From Candidatus Gemmiger excrementigallinarum (GTDB taxonomy: Bacteria; Bacillota; Clostridia; Oscillospirales; Ruminococcaceae): a stretch of DNA of 49,599 nt. The position numbers were made by a program, and so were the translations under genes. Below the pieces are notes generated by a model, which did not search any database, was not told where the DNA came from, and worked only from the letters and a program-made list of their open reading frames with translations. Below, in pieces: positions 16,430-25,286 of this stretch. Within the stretch, counting starts at the first letter, position 1, and every line of letters begins with the position of its first letter. The stretch is taken from contig DXBP01000067.1 in assembly GCA_019116445.1 (NCBI GenBank), positions 1 through 49,599 of the forward strand, given 5' to 3'.

Positions 16430-17752
16430 ATGGAATACATGACCCCCAATTTTACCAAAGAGATGGTAAAAACCCATAAGATCCTGATCCCCAACATGGC
16501 GGTGACCCAGTTCCGCCTGATGCAGGCGGCGCTGGCCAGCGAAGGCTACCAGACCGAAGTGCTGGGCAACTGCGGCAGCGAGGTGGCTCAGCTGGGCCTG
16601 AAATACGTCCACAACGATACCTGCTACCCTGCCCTGCTGGTCATCGGCCAGTTTTTGGACGCGCTGAACAGCGGCAAGTACGATCTGGAACATACGGCCC
16701 TGCTCATCACCCAGACGGGCGGCGGCTGCCGGGCCTCCAACTACATCAAGCTGCTGCGCAAGGCCCTGGTCAAGGCCGGGTACGGCAATATCCCGGTGGC
16801 TTCGCTGAACTTCTCGGGCCTGGAAAAAGGCAGCGGCCTGCCCCTGACCCTGCCGCTGCTGCGCAAGGTCATTGCGGCCATCTTCTATGGCGATATGCTG
16901 GTAGCCCTGCGCAGCCAGACCGCCCCCTACGAGAACCACAAGGGCGATGCCGACGCCATGACCGAGAAGTGGATCGCCCGCATCCAGGAATGGATCCGCA
17001 CCGACCGCAACTACTCGGCCCCGGCTATGAAGAAGCAGTTCCCCGCTATTGCCGCCGACTATGCCACCATCCCGGTCACCCGGGTGCCCAAGGTAAAAGT
17101 GGGCGTGGTGGGCGAGATCTACGTGAAGTACTCTCCCCTGGGCAACAATGACCTGGAAAAGTTCCTGGAAAGCCAGGACTGCGAAGTGAACCTGCCGGGC
17201 CTGATGGGCTTTGTGGAATACTGCGTGGCCAACACCCGGCTGGACATCGACCTCTACGGCGGCAACAAACTGGTGGCCGGCGGCGCCGATGCCTTCCTGG
17301 GCTGGCTGGATTCCATCGGCGTGGCCAGCTACGACGCCATGCGCCAGTACGGCTTCTATGCGCCGGGTTCCTTCCGGGAACTGATGAAAAAGCCCGAAGG
17401 CATCATCTCTCTGGGTGCCAAGATGGGCGAAGGCTGGCTGCTCACCGCCGAAATGCTGGAACTGGTGGAAGGCGGCTACGGCAACATCGTCTGTGCCCAG
17501 CCTTTCGGCTGCCTGCCCAACCACATTGTGGGCAAGGGTATGATCAACAAGATCCGCGCCCTGCACCCCGAAGCCAACATCACCCCCGTGGACTACGACC
17601 CCAGCGCCACCCGCGTCAACCAGGAAAACCGCATCAAGCTGATGCTGGCCGTGGCCCGGGAGAAGCTGGACCATCCGGAGGCCGCACCGGCCCCCCTGAC
17701 CGCCGAGGAACTGGCCGGCGGTGCCCCCCAGCTGCAGACCACCGTGCAGTAA
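16430..17752 (+). CDS. 2-hydroxyacyl-CoA dehydratase-like subunit
   Basis: This 440-residue protein continues the theme of the gene 36 bases upstream. It resembles the D-component/C-terminal part of long activase-dehydratase proteins: VLGNCGSEVAQLGLKYVHND, TCYPALLVIGQFL, QTGGGCRASNYI, and VGVVGEIYVKYSPLGNND near the middle. PFGCLPNHIVGKGM lies near the C-terminus. Cys residues in NDTCYP, GGGCRAS and FGCLPNH are candidate cluster ligands. In many relatives this segment is fused to the activator, so here the pair likely works as one complex. The substrate is unknown. Confidence 0.8.
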   Translation: MEYMTPNFTKEMVKTHKILIPNMAVTQFRLMQAALASEGYQTEVLGNCGSEVAQLGLKYVHNDTCYPALLVIGQFLDALNSGKYDLEHTALLITQTGGGCRASNYIKLLRKALVKAGYGNIPVASLNFSGLEKGSGLPLTLPLLRKVIAAIFYGDMLVALRSQTAPYENHKGDADAMTEKWIARIQEWIRTDRNYSAPAMKKQFPAIAADYATIPVTRVPKVKVGVVGEIYVKYSPLGNNDLEKFLESQDCEVNLPGLMGFVEYCVANTRLDIDLYGGNKLVAGGADAFLGWLDSIGVASYDAMRQYGFYAPGSFRELMKKPEGIISLGAKMGEGWLLTAEMLELVEGGYGNIVCAQPFGCLPNHIVGKGMINKIRALHPEANITPVDYDPSATRVNQENRIKLMLAVAREKLDHPEAAPAPLTAEELAGGAPQLQTTVQ

Positions 17753-17765
17753 CCTGTATACAGCA

Positions 17766-17801
17766 AACCGCCCCGCACATTCAGCGATGTGCGGGGCGGT
17801 T
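17766..17801 (+). terminator. Terminator between convergent genes
   Basis: AACCGCCCCGCACAT pairs with ATGTGCGGGGCGGTT over a 6-base loop, and TTTTGGTTT follows on the plus strand. The minus-strand side has a weak U-run, so it mainly serves the dehydratase pair but may also stop the opposing glycosyltransferase transcript. Confidence 0.8.
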
Positions 17802-17806
17802 TTGGT

Positions 17807-19645
17807 TTATTTCAGGTGGCGCAGGTCGCCGCTTTCCCGGAAGTCCTCGTAGTCCAAAGAGAGGGCCGGGTTGTAATAGGGGTCATGGAGAATGTTGTCC
17901 CGGCCATGGACCTCGTACAGGCGGTCATGCTCGGCATCGAACCGGGCTTTTTTTACCGGGTCCTTCTCGTCGGAACCGCGGGATTTGCTCTCGTGGTGGT
18001 AGAGTTCGGCGTAGGGCGTCCAGAGAATGCGCCAACCGGCATCCCGCACCCGCAGGCAGAAGTCCACATCGTTGTAGGCCACGGTCAGGTTTTCGTCCAG
18101 GCCATGCACGGCGTCAAACACAGCGGTGCGCACCAGCAGGCAGGCCGCCGTCACGGCGGAGAAATCCTGCACGGTGGCCAGCCGGAACATATACCCGCTG
18201 CCGCCCCGCTTGTGGTACTTGTGGCTGTGGCCCGCATAGCCGCCCAGCCCCGTGATGATGCCCGCGTGCTGGATGGTATCGTCGGGATAGTAGAGCATGG
18301 CACCGCAGATGCCCACACCGGGCTGGATGCATTCCCCTACCATCTGGGTGAGCCAGTCGCCGTTGATGACCTCAATGTCGTTGTTGAGCAGCAACAGATA
18401 GCTGCCGGTGGCGTACTTGCGGCCAAAGTTGTTGATGCGGCTGAAGTTGAACCCGCCCTTGTACCGCACCACCCGGGCGCGATCATACCGCTGGGGCAGC
18501 TGTTTGTAATAGGCTTCGGTGGCGGGGTCGGTGGAGTTGTTCTCGATGACAATGACCTCGAAATTCTCGTAGGTGGTCTTGGCATAGAGGCTGTGCAGAC
18601 ACTTTTCCAGGTCGTCGGTGTGGTCCTTGTTGGGAATCAGGATGGACACCCGCGGCTGGGGGTCCGGGATATCCCACACCACATGGCAGGTGCCGGGGAA
18701 TTTGCCCGCTTCCACCCTGCCCTGGCGGCCGGTAGAGGCCAGGTGATCGGCCACCGCCTTGCGGGCGGCGGCTTCCACATAGGGTTTGGCCGCCGTGCCG
18801 CCGCTGGTGGACGCCGCGTGCACCCGCCAGTAATAAAGTACCTGGGGAATGTGCAGGGGTTTGGCCGCCGGGTCCCGGCGCTGCATTTCATCCATAAGAC
18901 GCAGGAACAGGTCGTGGTCCTGGGCGCCGTCACACGCCGGGCGCTCGCCGCCCACCGCCTCAAACAGTTCCCGCCGGAACACCGCCAGATGACAGATATA
19001 ATTCACCGCCATCAGGTAGTCGGGGGCGTAGTCGGGCTTGAAGTGCCCTACCCGGGGGCGCTGGGGCGTTTTCTCAAACAGGGCTTCATCGCTGTAGGCA
19101 AAGTCCGCTTTGCTTTCAGCCAAAGCCTTGCCCATGCAGTAGATGGCATGGGGCGCCAGCATATCGTCGTGGTCGGCCAGGGCCAGGTAGTCCCCGGTGG
19201 CCAGGGCCGCCGCCGCGTTGGTGTTGGCGGCAATGCCGCCGTTTTCGATTTTCTGGTAGACGATGCGCTTGTCCTGGGCGGCACGCTCCTGCACGGTCCG
19301 GCCCACATCGCCGTGGGCATCGTCACTGGCATCCACCAGCACCAGCTGCCAGTTGGGCGCCGTCTGGCCCTGGACGCTGTCCAAAAACTGCTGCAAAAAC
19401 TGCGGCGGCGTGTTGTACAGCGGCGTCAGGATGCTGATGGTAGGCCAGCCTTTGGCGTGCTGGGCTGCATCGGCCCGCTGGGCTTCCAGCGTCTTTTTGG
19501 CAGGCAGATACCGCGCCCGTTTGCCGAAAAACCGTCGCTTGAAAAAGCCCACCGCCCGGGTGGCCATGACCCCAACGCCCTGTTCTTTGGTCAGGGTTCG
19601 GGCATAGCCGAACAGTTCTTTGATGCGTTTTGTTTCCAGGCTCAT
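17807..19645 (-). CDS. Two-domain GT2 glycosyltransferase
   Basis: This cytosolic or membrane-associated enzyme builds a surface polysaccharide; donor and linkage are unknown. Residues about 68-290 form one GT-A domain: ISILTPLYNTPPQFLQQFL, then LADHDDML as the DxD-like site and GAQDHDLFLR. Residues about 335-575 form a second: VSILIPNKDHTDDLEKCL, VIENNSTDPAT, LLLNNDIEV, and YNDVDFCLRVRDAGW. The 612-residue tandem-domain layout is that of rhamnosyltransferase-like proteins in ABC-exported glycan clusters. The next gene upstream is a paralogue with the same plan; this is the last gene of the rfbC unit. Confidence 0.87.
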   Translation of the reverse strand: MSLETKRIKELFGYARTLTKEQGVGVMATRAVGFFKRRFFGKRARYLPAKKTLEAQRADAAQHAKGWPTISILTPLYNTPPQFLQQFLDSVQGQTAPNWQLVLVDASDDAHGDVGRTVQERAAQDKRIVYQKIENGGIAANTNAAAALATGDYLALADHDDMLAPHAIYCMGKALAESKADFAYSDEALFEKTPQRPRVGHFKPDYAPDYLMAVNYICHLAVFRRELFEAVGGERPACDGAQDHDLFLRLMDEMQRRDPAAKPLHIPQVLYYWRVHAASTSGGTAAKPYVEAAARKAVADHLASTGRQGRVEAGKFPGTCHVVWDIPDPQPRVSILIPNKDHTDDLEKCLHSLYAKTTYENFEVIVIENNSTDPATEAYYKQLPQRYDRARVVRYKGGFNFSRINNFGRKYATGSYLLLLNNDIEVINGDWLTQMVGECIQPGVGICGAMLYYPDDTIQHAGIITGLGGYAGHSHKYHKRGGSGYMFRLATVQDFSAVTAACLLVRTAVFDAVHGLDENLTVAYNDVDFCLRVRDAGWRILWTPYAELYHHESKSRGSDEKDPVKKARFDAEHDRLYEVHGRDNILHDPYYNPALSLDYEDFRESGDLRHLK

Positions 19646-19667
19646 GGGCAGGCTCCTTGCTGCACGG

Positions 19668-21539
19668 TCATTTCAGGCCGAAGTTTTCAAACAGGTTGTT
19701 GAAATGGGGGTTGTAATAGGGGTCGTAGTTGTCGATATAGGGCTGATATTTGGCGTAGAAGTTGGCTTTCTCCCGCTCGTAGCGCCTGGCGTTCTCCGAC
19801 AGGGTATCCAGCCCCCGGCTTTTGCTCTCGTAGTGGTAGGCCTCGGCCCGGGGGGTGTAAACGTTCAAAAGTCCCTGCTGCCACAGCTTCATGCAGTAAT
19901 CCACATCGTTGTAGGCCACCGCAAACTTTTCTTCGTCCAGACCGCCTGCCGCTTTGTACAGGGAGGTCTTGGTCATCAGGCAGGCGCCGGTGACCGCCAT
20001 ATAGTTCTGGGTCGTCACCAGGCGGTACATATCCCCCACCGCCGTGCGGGGGTAGCTTTTATGGCTGTGGCCCGCGCTGCCGTTGATGCCCATGAGCACG
20101 CCCGCGTGCTGGATGGTATTGTCGGGGTAGTAGAGTTTGGCGCCCACCGCGCCCACGTCGGGGCGCTGGCTGTAACTGAGCAGTTCCCGCAGGAAATCCC
20201 CGGACAGCACCTCAATATCATTGTTGAGCAGCAGCAGGTGTTCGCCTTCGGCAAACTGAGCACCGAAATTGTTGATGGCCGAGAAGTTGAAGGGTCCCTG
20301 ATACCGCACCACCTTGCAGCGGTCAAACCGCTGGGGCAGCGTCTGGTAGTAGACTTCGGTGGCCGGGTCGGTGGAGTTGTTCTCGATGATCAGAACCTCG
20401 AAGTTATCGTACCCGGCGTTCTTGTAGAGGCTCGTCAGGCAGCGGTCCAGGTCGTCGGTGTGGTCCTTGTTGGGAATCAGCACACTGATGAGCGGATGAC
20501 CCGTCAGTTCATACCGCACCTGGAAGGCACCGGGGGCATCGGGCACTGCCATGGCCCGGCCGGGCAGGCCCAGCCGCTGCAGCTGGGCGTCGATGGCCCG
20601 CTCCCCTGCCGCAATGGCGTAAGGTTTGGCCTCCATACCCGCGGCGGTGGACCCGGCATGGCCCCGCCAGATATAGAGCACCTGCTTGATGTGCTCGATC
20701 TTGTGAGCTTTTTCGGTCAGGCGCAGGATCAGGTCATGGTCCTGGGCGCCGTCAAACTCGCTGGATTCATAGGCCCCCGCCGCGTCCAGCAGCGGGCGGC
20801 TGAACACCGCCAGATGGGTGATAAAGTTGACGCCCCGCAGATAATCGGGGGCAAAGTCCGGCTTGAAGTGGTACCCGCCCAGCTGTTTCAGGTCGGCAGA
20901 GAGCACGATCTCGTCACTGTAGACAAAATCCGCGCCGGTCTTTTGGATGGTCTGCACACATTCAAAGAGGGCGTTGGGGTACAGCACATCATCGTGGTCC
21001 AGCAGGGCCAGGTAACCGCCGGTGGCGGCGGCAAACCCCGCCGTGGTGTTGGCGGCAATGCCCTGGTTCTCGATTTTCTGGTACACAATGCGGCTGTCTT
21101 TGGCGGCATACTGCTGCGCCCGCCGGGAAACTTCCCCGTGAGCGTCGTCGCTGGCATCCACCAGCACCAGCTGCCAGTTGCCGTAGGTCTGGCGCTGCAC
21201 ACTTTTTACCATCTGGTCAAAAAAGCGCAGCGGTGTGTTGAACACCGGCACCACCACACTAACGCAAGGTCCCTGCAGATTGGCGGCCCGCTGGGCTTTC
21301 AGGGTACGGCGCAGGGGCAGGTCCGCCCGGTGACGCCAGTCATCGTGATGGAAGGCCAGCCCCACCCGGAAAGACACATCCCGCCACAGCTGCTCGGCCC
21401 CCTGCTCCCGCAGGGTGGCGGCCGAACGGCGGGCCAGGTCTTTCAGGTGGGCGGGGTTCAACAGACGGCGGGCCATGCCGCCCACACTGTCCTGGACAGC
21501 CAGGTCAGCGGGGCGCTCGTTGTTGGGTTGTTGCTTCAT
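19668..21539 (-). CDS. Two-domain GT2 glycosyltransferase, paralogue
   Basis: This 623-residue paralogue of the preceding entry has the same domain plan. The first GT-A domain has VSVVVPVFNTPLRFFDQMV and LLDHDDVLYPN. The second has ISVLIPNKDHTDDLDRCL, IIENNSTDPATEVYY, LLLNNDIEVL and YNDVDYCMKLWQ. Long stretches around the second donor site are nearly the same in both, pointing to tandem duplication followed by change of specificity. I prefer the ATG at 21539 (TGAGG 6 bases before) to the one at 21551, which would sit right against GGAGG and overlap the ABC ATPase stop. Confidence 0.87.
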   Translation of the reverse strand: MKQQPNNERPADLAVQDSVGGMARRLLNPAHLKDLARRSAATLREQGAEQLWRDVSFRVGLAFHHDDWRHRADLPLRRTLKAQRAANLQGPCVSVVVPVFNTPLRFFDQMVKSVQRQTYGNWQLVLVDASDDAHGEVSRRAQQYAAKDSRIVYQKIENQGIAANTTAGFAAATGGYLALLDHDDVLYPNALFECVQTIQKTGADFVYSDEIVLSADLKQLGGYHFKPDFAPDYLRGVNFITHLAVFSRPLLDAAGAYESSEFDGAQDHDLILRLTEKAHKIEHIKQVLYIWRGHAGSTAAGMEAKPYAIAAGERAIDAQLQRLGLPGRAMAVPDAPGAFQVRYELTGHPLISVLIPNKDHTDDLDRCLTSLYKNAGYDNFEVLIIENNSTDPATEVYYQTLPQRFDRCKVVRYQGPFNFSAINNFGAQFAEGEHLLLLNNDIEVLSGDFLRELLSYSQRPDVGAVGAKLYYPDNTIQHAGVLMGINGSAGHSHKSYPRTAVGDMYRLVTTQNYMAVTGACLMTKTSLYKAAGGLDEEKFAVAYNDVDYCMKLWQQGLLNVYTPRAEAYHYESKSRGLDTLSENARRYEREKANFYAKYQPYIDNYDPYYNPHFNNLFENFGLK

Positions 21540-21547
21540 GGATGGCC

Positions 21548-22324
21548 TCATTCCTCCGTCCGCTTGGCGGGCATGGCATCTTTTTTCTCAAACTTGCGGT
21601 ATTCCGCCGTGATCTCGGCGGTGGGACCGTTTCGGCGCAGGTGGCCGTGGTCCAGCCAGGCCACCTTGTTGCACATACGCTCGATCTGGTCGATGGAATG
21701 GCTGACCAGAATGACCGTGGTGCCGCCGGACAGCAGTTCCGCCATGCGGCGCTCGCACTTTTCCTGGAACAGGAAGTCACCCACCGACAGGATCTCGTCG
21801 GCAATGAGGATATCCGGCTTGGTCATGGTAGCCACCGCAAAAGCCAGGCGCGCCACCATGCCGGAGGAGTAGTTCTTCAGCGGCACATCGAGGAAATCCC
21901 GCAGTTCGCTGAATTCCACGATGTCCTCGAACTTGGAGTCGATGTATTTGGGGGTGTAGCCCAGCACCGTACCGTTGAGGTAGATATTCTCCCGGGCGGT
22001 GAGGTCCATGTCGAAACCGGCCCCCAGTTCGATCAGCGGCGCGATGGTGCCCCGCACCGTAACCTTGCCGCCGGAGGGTTTGTATACACCGGAGATGATC
22101 TTGAGCAGCGTGCTCTTGCCGCTGCCGTTAAGGCCGATAAGGCCGTAGAAATCCCCGGGCATGATGTCGAAACTCACGTCGTCCAGGGCAAAAAATTCGT
22201 CAAAGCGCACACCGCCGTGCATCAGGGCCACAAAATATTCTTTCAGGCTCTCGTGCTTTTCTTTGGCCAGGTTGAAGCGCATGGAAACATGGTCGATGGA
22301 AATGATCGGCTGTTCAGCTGCCAT
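21548..22324 (-). CDS. ABC polysaccharide exporter, ATPase subunit (TagH/Wzt-like)
   Basis: This subunit powers export of lipid-linked glycan or teichoic acid across the membrane. Walker A is GLNGSGKSTLLKI near residue 64, the signature is YSSGMVARLAFA near 157, and Walker B is PDILIADEILSV. The His switch is ILVSHSIDQIERM. The first 40 residues (ISIDHVSMRFNLAKEKHESLKEYF) are typical of TagH/Wzt/RfbE ATPases. At 258 residues it lacks the extra C-terminal carbohydrate-binding domain of some Wzt proteins. It follows its permease by 12 bases. Confidence 0.92.
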   Translation of the reverse strand: MAAEQPIISIDHVSMRFNLAKEKHESLKEYFVALMHGGVRFDEFFALDDVSFDIMPGDFYGLIGLNGSGKSTLLKIISGVYKPSGGKVTVRGTIAPLIELGAGFDMDLTARENIYLNGTVLGYTPKYIDSKFEDIVEFSELRDFLDVPLKNYSSGMVARLAFAVATMTKPDILIADEILSVGDFLFQEKCERRMAELLSGGTTVILVSHSIDQIERMCNKVAWLDHGHLRRNGPTAEITAEYRKFEKKDAMPAKRTEE

Positions 22325-22336
22325 AGGTGCGCCCCC

Positions 22337-23137
22337 TTACATATACAGGACGAACTTGTCCTGATTTTTCTTGAACACCACAATGCCCAGCACCATGCTG
22401 ACGGCGGCGCAGAGGAAACAGACGGTGATCATGGTGGCGTCCAGTCCTTCGCCCCACAGCACACAGCGGCGGAAGGCCGTAATGTACCAGTACATGGGAT
22501 TGATGTGGATCAGCTTCTGCATGATGCCCGAGAGGGTCTCGGGGTCATAGAAGATGGCGCTGGCGTAGACCAGCAGGGTGCAGAACACTTCCCAGATATG
22601 CATGATGTCCCGCACAAAGACATAGAGGGCCGACAGAAGCAGCCCGATACCCAGGCTGAAAAAGAACAGCATGATAAGCGGGTAAATCGCCATCCAGGCG
22701 GTGGCCCAGCTCACCGGCGTCCAGGTGATCACAAAGACGATGACCAGGGCAATAAAGCTGAAGGCGCAGTTCACCAGGGCAAAGCAGCACTTTTCCATGG
22801 GGAAGATGTATTTAGGAATGTAGACTTTGCGCAGCAGCGGGGCGTTTTTCAGCACGCTTTCCATAGCCATGCTGGTGGACTCCCGGAAGAAGTTGAACAG
22901 CAGCTGGCCGATGATCAGGAAGCCCGCAAAGTTGGGGATTCCCTCGCCCCGCAGGCCCTTCATGATGGAATCGAACACCAGGAACATGACCAGGCAGGTG
23001 AGCAGAGGGTTGAGCACGCTCCAGGCTACGCCCAGCACGCTGCGGCGGTATTTGAGTTTGAAGTCCCGCGTGATAAGATTCTGCAGCAGATAACGGTACT
23101 TCCAGAAACTGGCAAAACTGTTTTTGAGACTCTGCAC
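22337..23137 (-). CDS. ABC polysaccharide exporter, permease (TagG/Wzm-like)
   Basis: This 266-residue protein has six hydrophobic segments of the ABC-2 type. The N-terminal amphipathic stretch with LITRDFKLKYRRSVLGVAWS is characteristic of TagG/Wzm/RfbD permeases. The C-terminal NPMYWYITAFRRCVLWGE is also typical. With the ATPase it forms a 2+2 exporter for a membrane-anchored glycan. It begins 9 bases after rfbC. Confidence 0.9.
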   Translation of the reverse strand: MQSLKNSFASFWKYRYLLQNLITRDFKLKYRRSVLGVAWSVLNPLLTCLVMFLVFDSIMKGLRGEGIPNFAGFLIIGQLLFNFFRESTSMAMESVLKNAPLLRKVYIPKYIFPMEKCCFALVNCAFSFIALVIVFVITWTPVSWATAWMAIYPLIMLFFFSLGIGLLLSALYVFVRDIMHIWEVFCTLLVYASAIFYDPETLSGIMQKLIHINPMYWYITAFRRCVLWGEGLDATMITVCFLCAAVSMVLGIVVFKKNQDKFVLYM

Positions 23138-23146
23138 GGTGACTCC

Positions 23147-23713
23147 TTAGTACTTCTCGAAAAATTCAAATTTCTGTTCGGCGAAGGGGGTGTGCTCCTT
23201 GTCCTTGGCGCTGGTCTTGTGCTCGCAGCCGCAGTCCGGCCACTGCACGTTGACGGTGGGGTCATCGTAGGGGATGCCGCCCTCGGAGGTGGGATCATAG
23301 ACATCGGTGCACTTGTAGCAGAATTCCGCCACATCGGACAGCACCACAAAGCCGTGGGCAAATCCCTCAGGGATGTAGAGCATCTTCTTGTTTTCGGCCG
23401 AAAGGGTCACGCCCACCCATTTGCCGAAGGTGGCACTGTGGGGACGGCAGTCCACGGCCACGTCGAACACTTCGCCCAGCGTCACACGCACCAGCTTGCC
23501 CTGGGTGTGGTTTTTCTGGAAATGCAGGCCGCGGAGCACACCCTTGGTGGAACGGCTCTGGTTATCCTGCACGAAAGGCTTGTCGATACCGGCGGCGGCA
23601 AAGTCGTCGATCTGGTAGGTTTCCATGAAATAGCCGCGGTCGTCGCCGAACACGGTGGGTTCGATAATCTGCACTTCGGGGATATCGGTTTTGATGAAAT
23701 TGAACTTGCCCAT
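23147..23713 (-). CDS. rfbC: dTDP-4-dehydrorhamnose 3,5-epimerase
   Basis: RfbC/RmlC makes dTDP-4-keto-L-rhamnose, the third step of dTDP-L-rhamnose synthesis. The cupin has FGDDRGYFMETYQ and DNQSRSTKGVLRGLHFQ with the catalytic His. IPEGFAHGFVVLS and DPTSEGGIPYDDP follow. The 188-residue length is standard. The rest of the rhamnose pathway (rfbA, rfbB, rfbD) is not in this window. As first gene of the export and glycosyltransferase unit, it suggests that the exported polymer contains rhamnose. Confidence 0.93.
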   Translation of the reverse strand: MGKFNFIKTDIPEVQIIEPTVFGDDRGYFMETYQIDDFAAAGIDKPFVQDNQSRSTKGVLRGLHFQKNHTQGKLVRVTLGEVFDVAVDCRPHSATFGKWVGVTLSAENKKMLYIPEGFAHGFVVLSDVAEFCYKCTDVYDPTSEGGIPYDDPTVNVQWPDCGCEHKTSAKDKEHTPFAEQKFEFFEKY

Positions 23714-23757
23714 ATAGCTCTGGCTCCTTTACTTCCTACACATTTTTAAAAATTGCC

Positions 23758-23773
23758 CCGCGCCGCGGCGCGG
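23758..23773. promoter_or_regulatory. GC palindrome in the rfbC leader
   Basis: CCGCGCCGCGGCGCGG is a perfect 16-bp palindrome inside the transcribed leader, between the rfbC promoter and its ribosome site. It may be an operator or an RNA hairpin that affects initiation. No U-run follows on the minus strand. Confidence 0.5.
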
Positions 23774-23803
23774 AGGATATAAGCGCATAACGATACAGGG
23801 TAT

Positions 23804-23832
23804 ATTATACTCCATTTTGTGTCAGCGGGCAA
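23804..23832 (-). promoter_or_regulatory. Promoter of the rfbC polysaccharide operon
   Basis: TTGCCC (23832-23827) and TATAAT (23809-23804) have a 17-base spacer on the minus strand, giving a leader of about 85 nt before the rfbC ATG. Confidence 0.78.
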
Positions 23833-23889
23833 GATGGGGGCCTTCTTTTGGCAGGTTTTTTCACCGGAGATTGTTCAGAATTTTGTTAC

Positions 23890-23918
23890 TTGTCAGATAC
23901 AACGGTCTGTGGTATGAT
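23890..23918 (+). promoter_or_regulatory. Promoter of the 5-formyl-THF cyclo-ligase gene
   Basis: TTGTCA (23890-23895) and TATGAT (23913-23918) have a 17-base spacer. Transcription is divergent from rfbC; the two -35 boxes are about 57 bases apart. Confidence 0.8.
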
Positions 23919-23947
23919 AGCCCCGAAGCAGGAAAGGAAGGGATGGC

Positions 23948-24502
23948 ATGACCAAGCGGGAAGTTCGACAGCACGCCAAAATCCTGCGCGCCGCCCTGGA
24001 CCAGAAAGCCCTTGGCCGTGCCATGGCGGATGCCTTGTTCGGGCTGCCTGTCTGGCAGCAGGCTCATACCGTGCTGGCTTTTGCCTCCCTGCCCGACGAG
24101 CCCGACACAGCGCCTATGCTGCGCCAGGCCCTGGCGGAGGGCAAGCGGCTGCTGCTGCCGCGGGTCACCGGCGACGGCACCATGGACTGGGTGGAAATTC
24201 CCGACCTGGGCCTTTTGCAGCGGGGCGCTTTCGGAATCTGGGGGCCGCCGGCCGCGTTGCCCCCGGTATGCCCGCCGGATGATTCCACCACCCTGGCTCT
24301 GCTCCCCTGCCTGGCTGTCGGCGCCGACGGTGTGCGCCTGGGCCGCGGCGGCGGGTATTATGACCGGTTTTTGGCACATTATAAGGGAAAGCGCCTGCTG
24401 TTGTGCCCTACCGCGCTGATTTTGCCCCATATCCCGGCTGACGCCTGGGACGTTCGCTTTCACCCCGAAGAAATTCTTACCGAGAAAGGAATTCCTCTAT
24501 GA
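23948..24502 (+). CDS. 5-formyltetrahydrofolate cyclo-ligase
   Basis: This enzyme converts 5-formyl-THF with ATP to 5,10-methenyl-THF and so clears a folate storage form. Visible motifs are the N-terminal TKREVRQHAKILRAAL and the central LLLPRVTGDGTMDWVEI. The C-terminal nucleotide site GADGVRLGRGGGYYDRFL is nearly invariant in the family. The 184-residue length is normal. AGGAAGGG lies 5 bases before the ATG. The stop overlaps the start of the lipoprotein gene (ATGA). Confidence 0.93.
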   Translation: MTKREVRQHAKILRAALDQKALGRAMADALFGLPVWQQAHTVLAFASLPDEPDTAPMLRQALAEGKRLLLPRVTGDGTMDWVEIPDLGLLQRGAFGIWGPPAALPPVCPPDDSTTLALLPCLAVGADGVRLGRGGGYYDRFLAHYKGKRLLLCPTALILPHIPADAWDVRFHPEEILTEKGIPL

Positions 24503-25140
24503 AAAAAGCACTGATTTGCCTGAGTTTGCTGGCCGCCATGGCCCTGACTGCCTGCGGCGGCGCAAAGGAACCCGCCGAAGCCACCCCCACCCCGCTGCCC
24601 GATGACGTGATGAATCAGCCCGCCACGCCGGACGGTGACGGCGAAGTGGACCCCGGCATGGAGATGACCCCCGAAACCGGCGCCGAGGTGACCGCCGACG
24701 CGGAACTCAGCGGCATGGTGGACAAGATCTACGAAGCCTATCCCGTGGAACTGATGATGATGACCACCAGCGCCGTGGACCTGAGTGACGAAAGCTGGTG
24801 CACCTACAACACCGGCCTGACCGCCGAACAGGCTGCCCTGGTGGATGCAGGCGTACTCTCTGAGTCCATGACCGGCAGCCAGGCCTACAGCCTGGTGCTG
24901 CTGCGTGTGAAGGATGAAGCTGACGCCCAGACCATCGCCGATGCGATGCTGGAGAACATCCAGATGAACAAATGGGTGTGCGTGATGGCTGACAAGGCCC
25001 GCGTGGTCACCTTTGGCGACAAGGTTCTGTTTGTGATGAGCAACAGCGAACTGGCCGATGTGGACGCCCTGATTGAAGCTGCTCCCGAAGCCCTGGGCGT
25101 GACCTTTAACTACGACCAGAGCAAGACTGCTGAAATGTAA
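24499..25140 (+). CDS. DUF4358-type lipoprotein
   Basis: A 213-residue exported lipoprotein of unknown role. The signal peptide ends in a lipobox LTACGG, with the modified Cys at about residue 19. A Pro/Thr/Glu-rich spacer (about 25-70) follows, then a compact domain (MVDKIYEAYPVELMMM, AYSLVLLRVKDEADAQTIA, VLFVMSNSELADVDALIEA). That pattern matches the DUF4358 domain common in clostridial lipoproteins. It is translationally coupled to the cyclo-ligase, although a shared function is not obvious. Confidence 0.8.
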   Translation: MKKALICLSLLAAMALTACGGAKEPAEATPTPLPDDVMNQPATPDGDGEVDPGMEMTPETGAEVTADAELSGMVDKIYEAYPVELMMMTTSAVDLSDESWCTYNTGLTAEQAALVDAGVLSESMTGSQAYSLVLLRVKDEADAQTIADAMLENIQMNKWVCVMADKARVVTFGDKVLFVMSNSELADVDALIEAAPEALGVTFNYDQSKTAEM

Positions 25141-25157
25141 GATTTTCTTCTGACAGA

Positions 25158-25189
25158 CCGCTCCCGGTTTTACCGGGGGCGGCTTTTTT
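25158..25189 (+). terminator. Intrinsic terminator
   Basis: CCGCTCCCGG and CCGGGGGCGG form a near-perfect stem with a T-rich 5-base loop, followed by C and TTTTTT. It ends the cyclo-ligase/lipoprotein unit. Confidence 0.85.
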
Positions 25190-25286
25190 GGCCCGCAGCA
25201 GCGGTAAAAAGGGGCACTCTACGGTGCGTGGGTGTTCCCGCGGCGGTTCCCATGCTATACTACCATCAGAAAGGAGGGAGGCCCCC

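Noticed and set aside
15473..17674. 733-codon minus-strand frame opposite the dehydratase pair
   Set aside because: Gly/Val/His-rich shadow translation with no domain. Both plus-strand genes are well supported.
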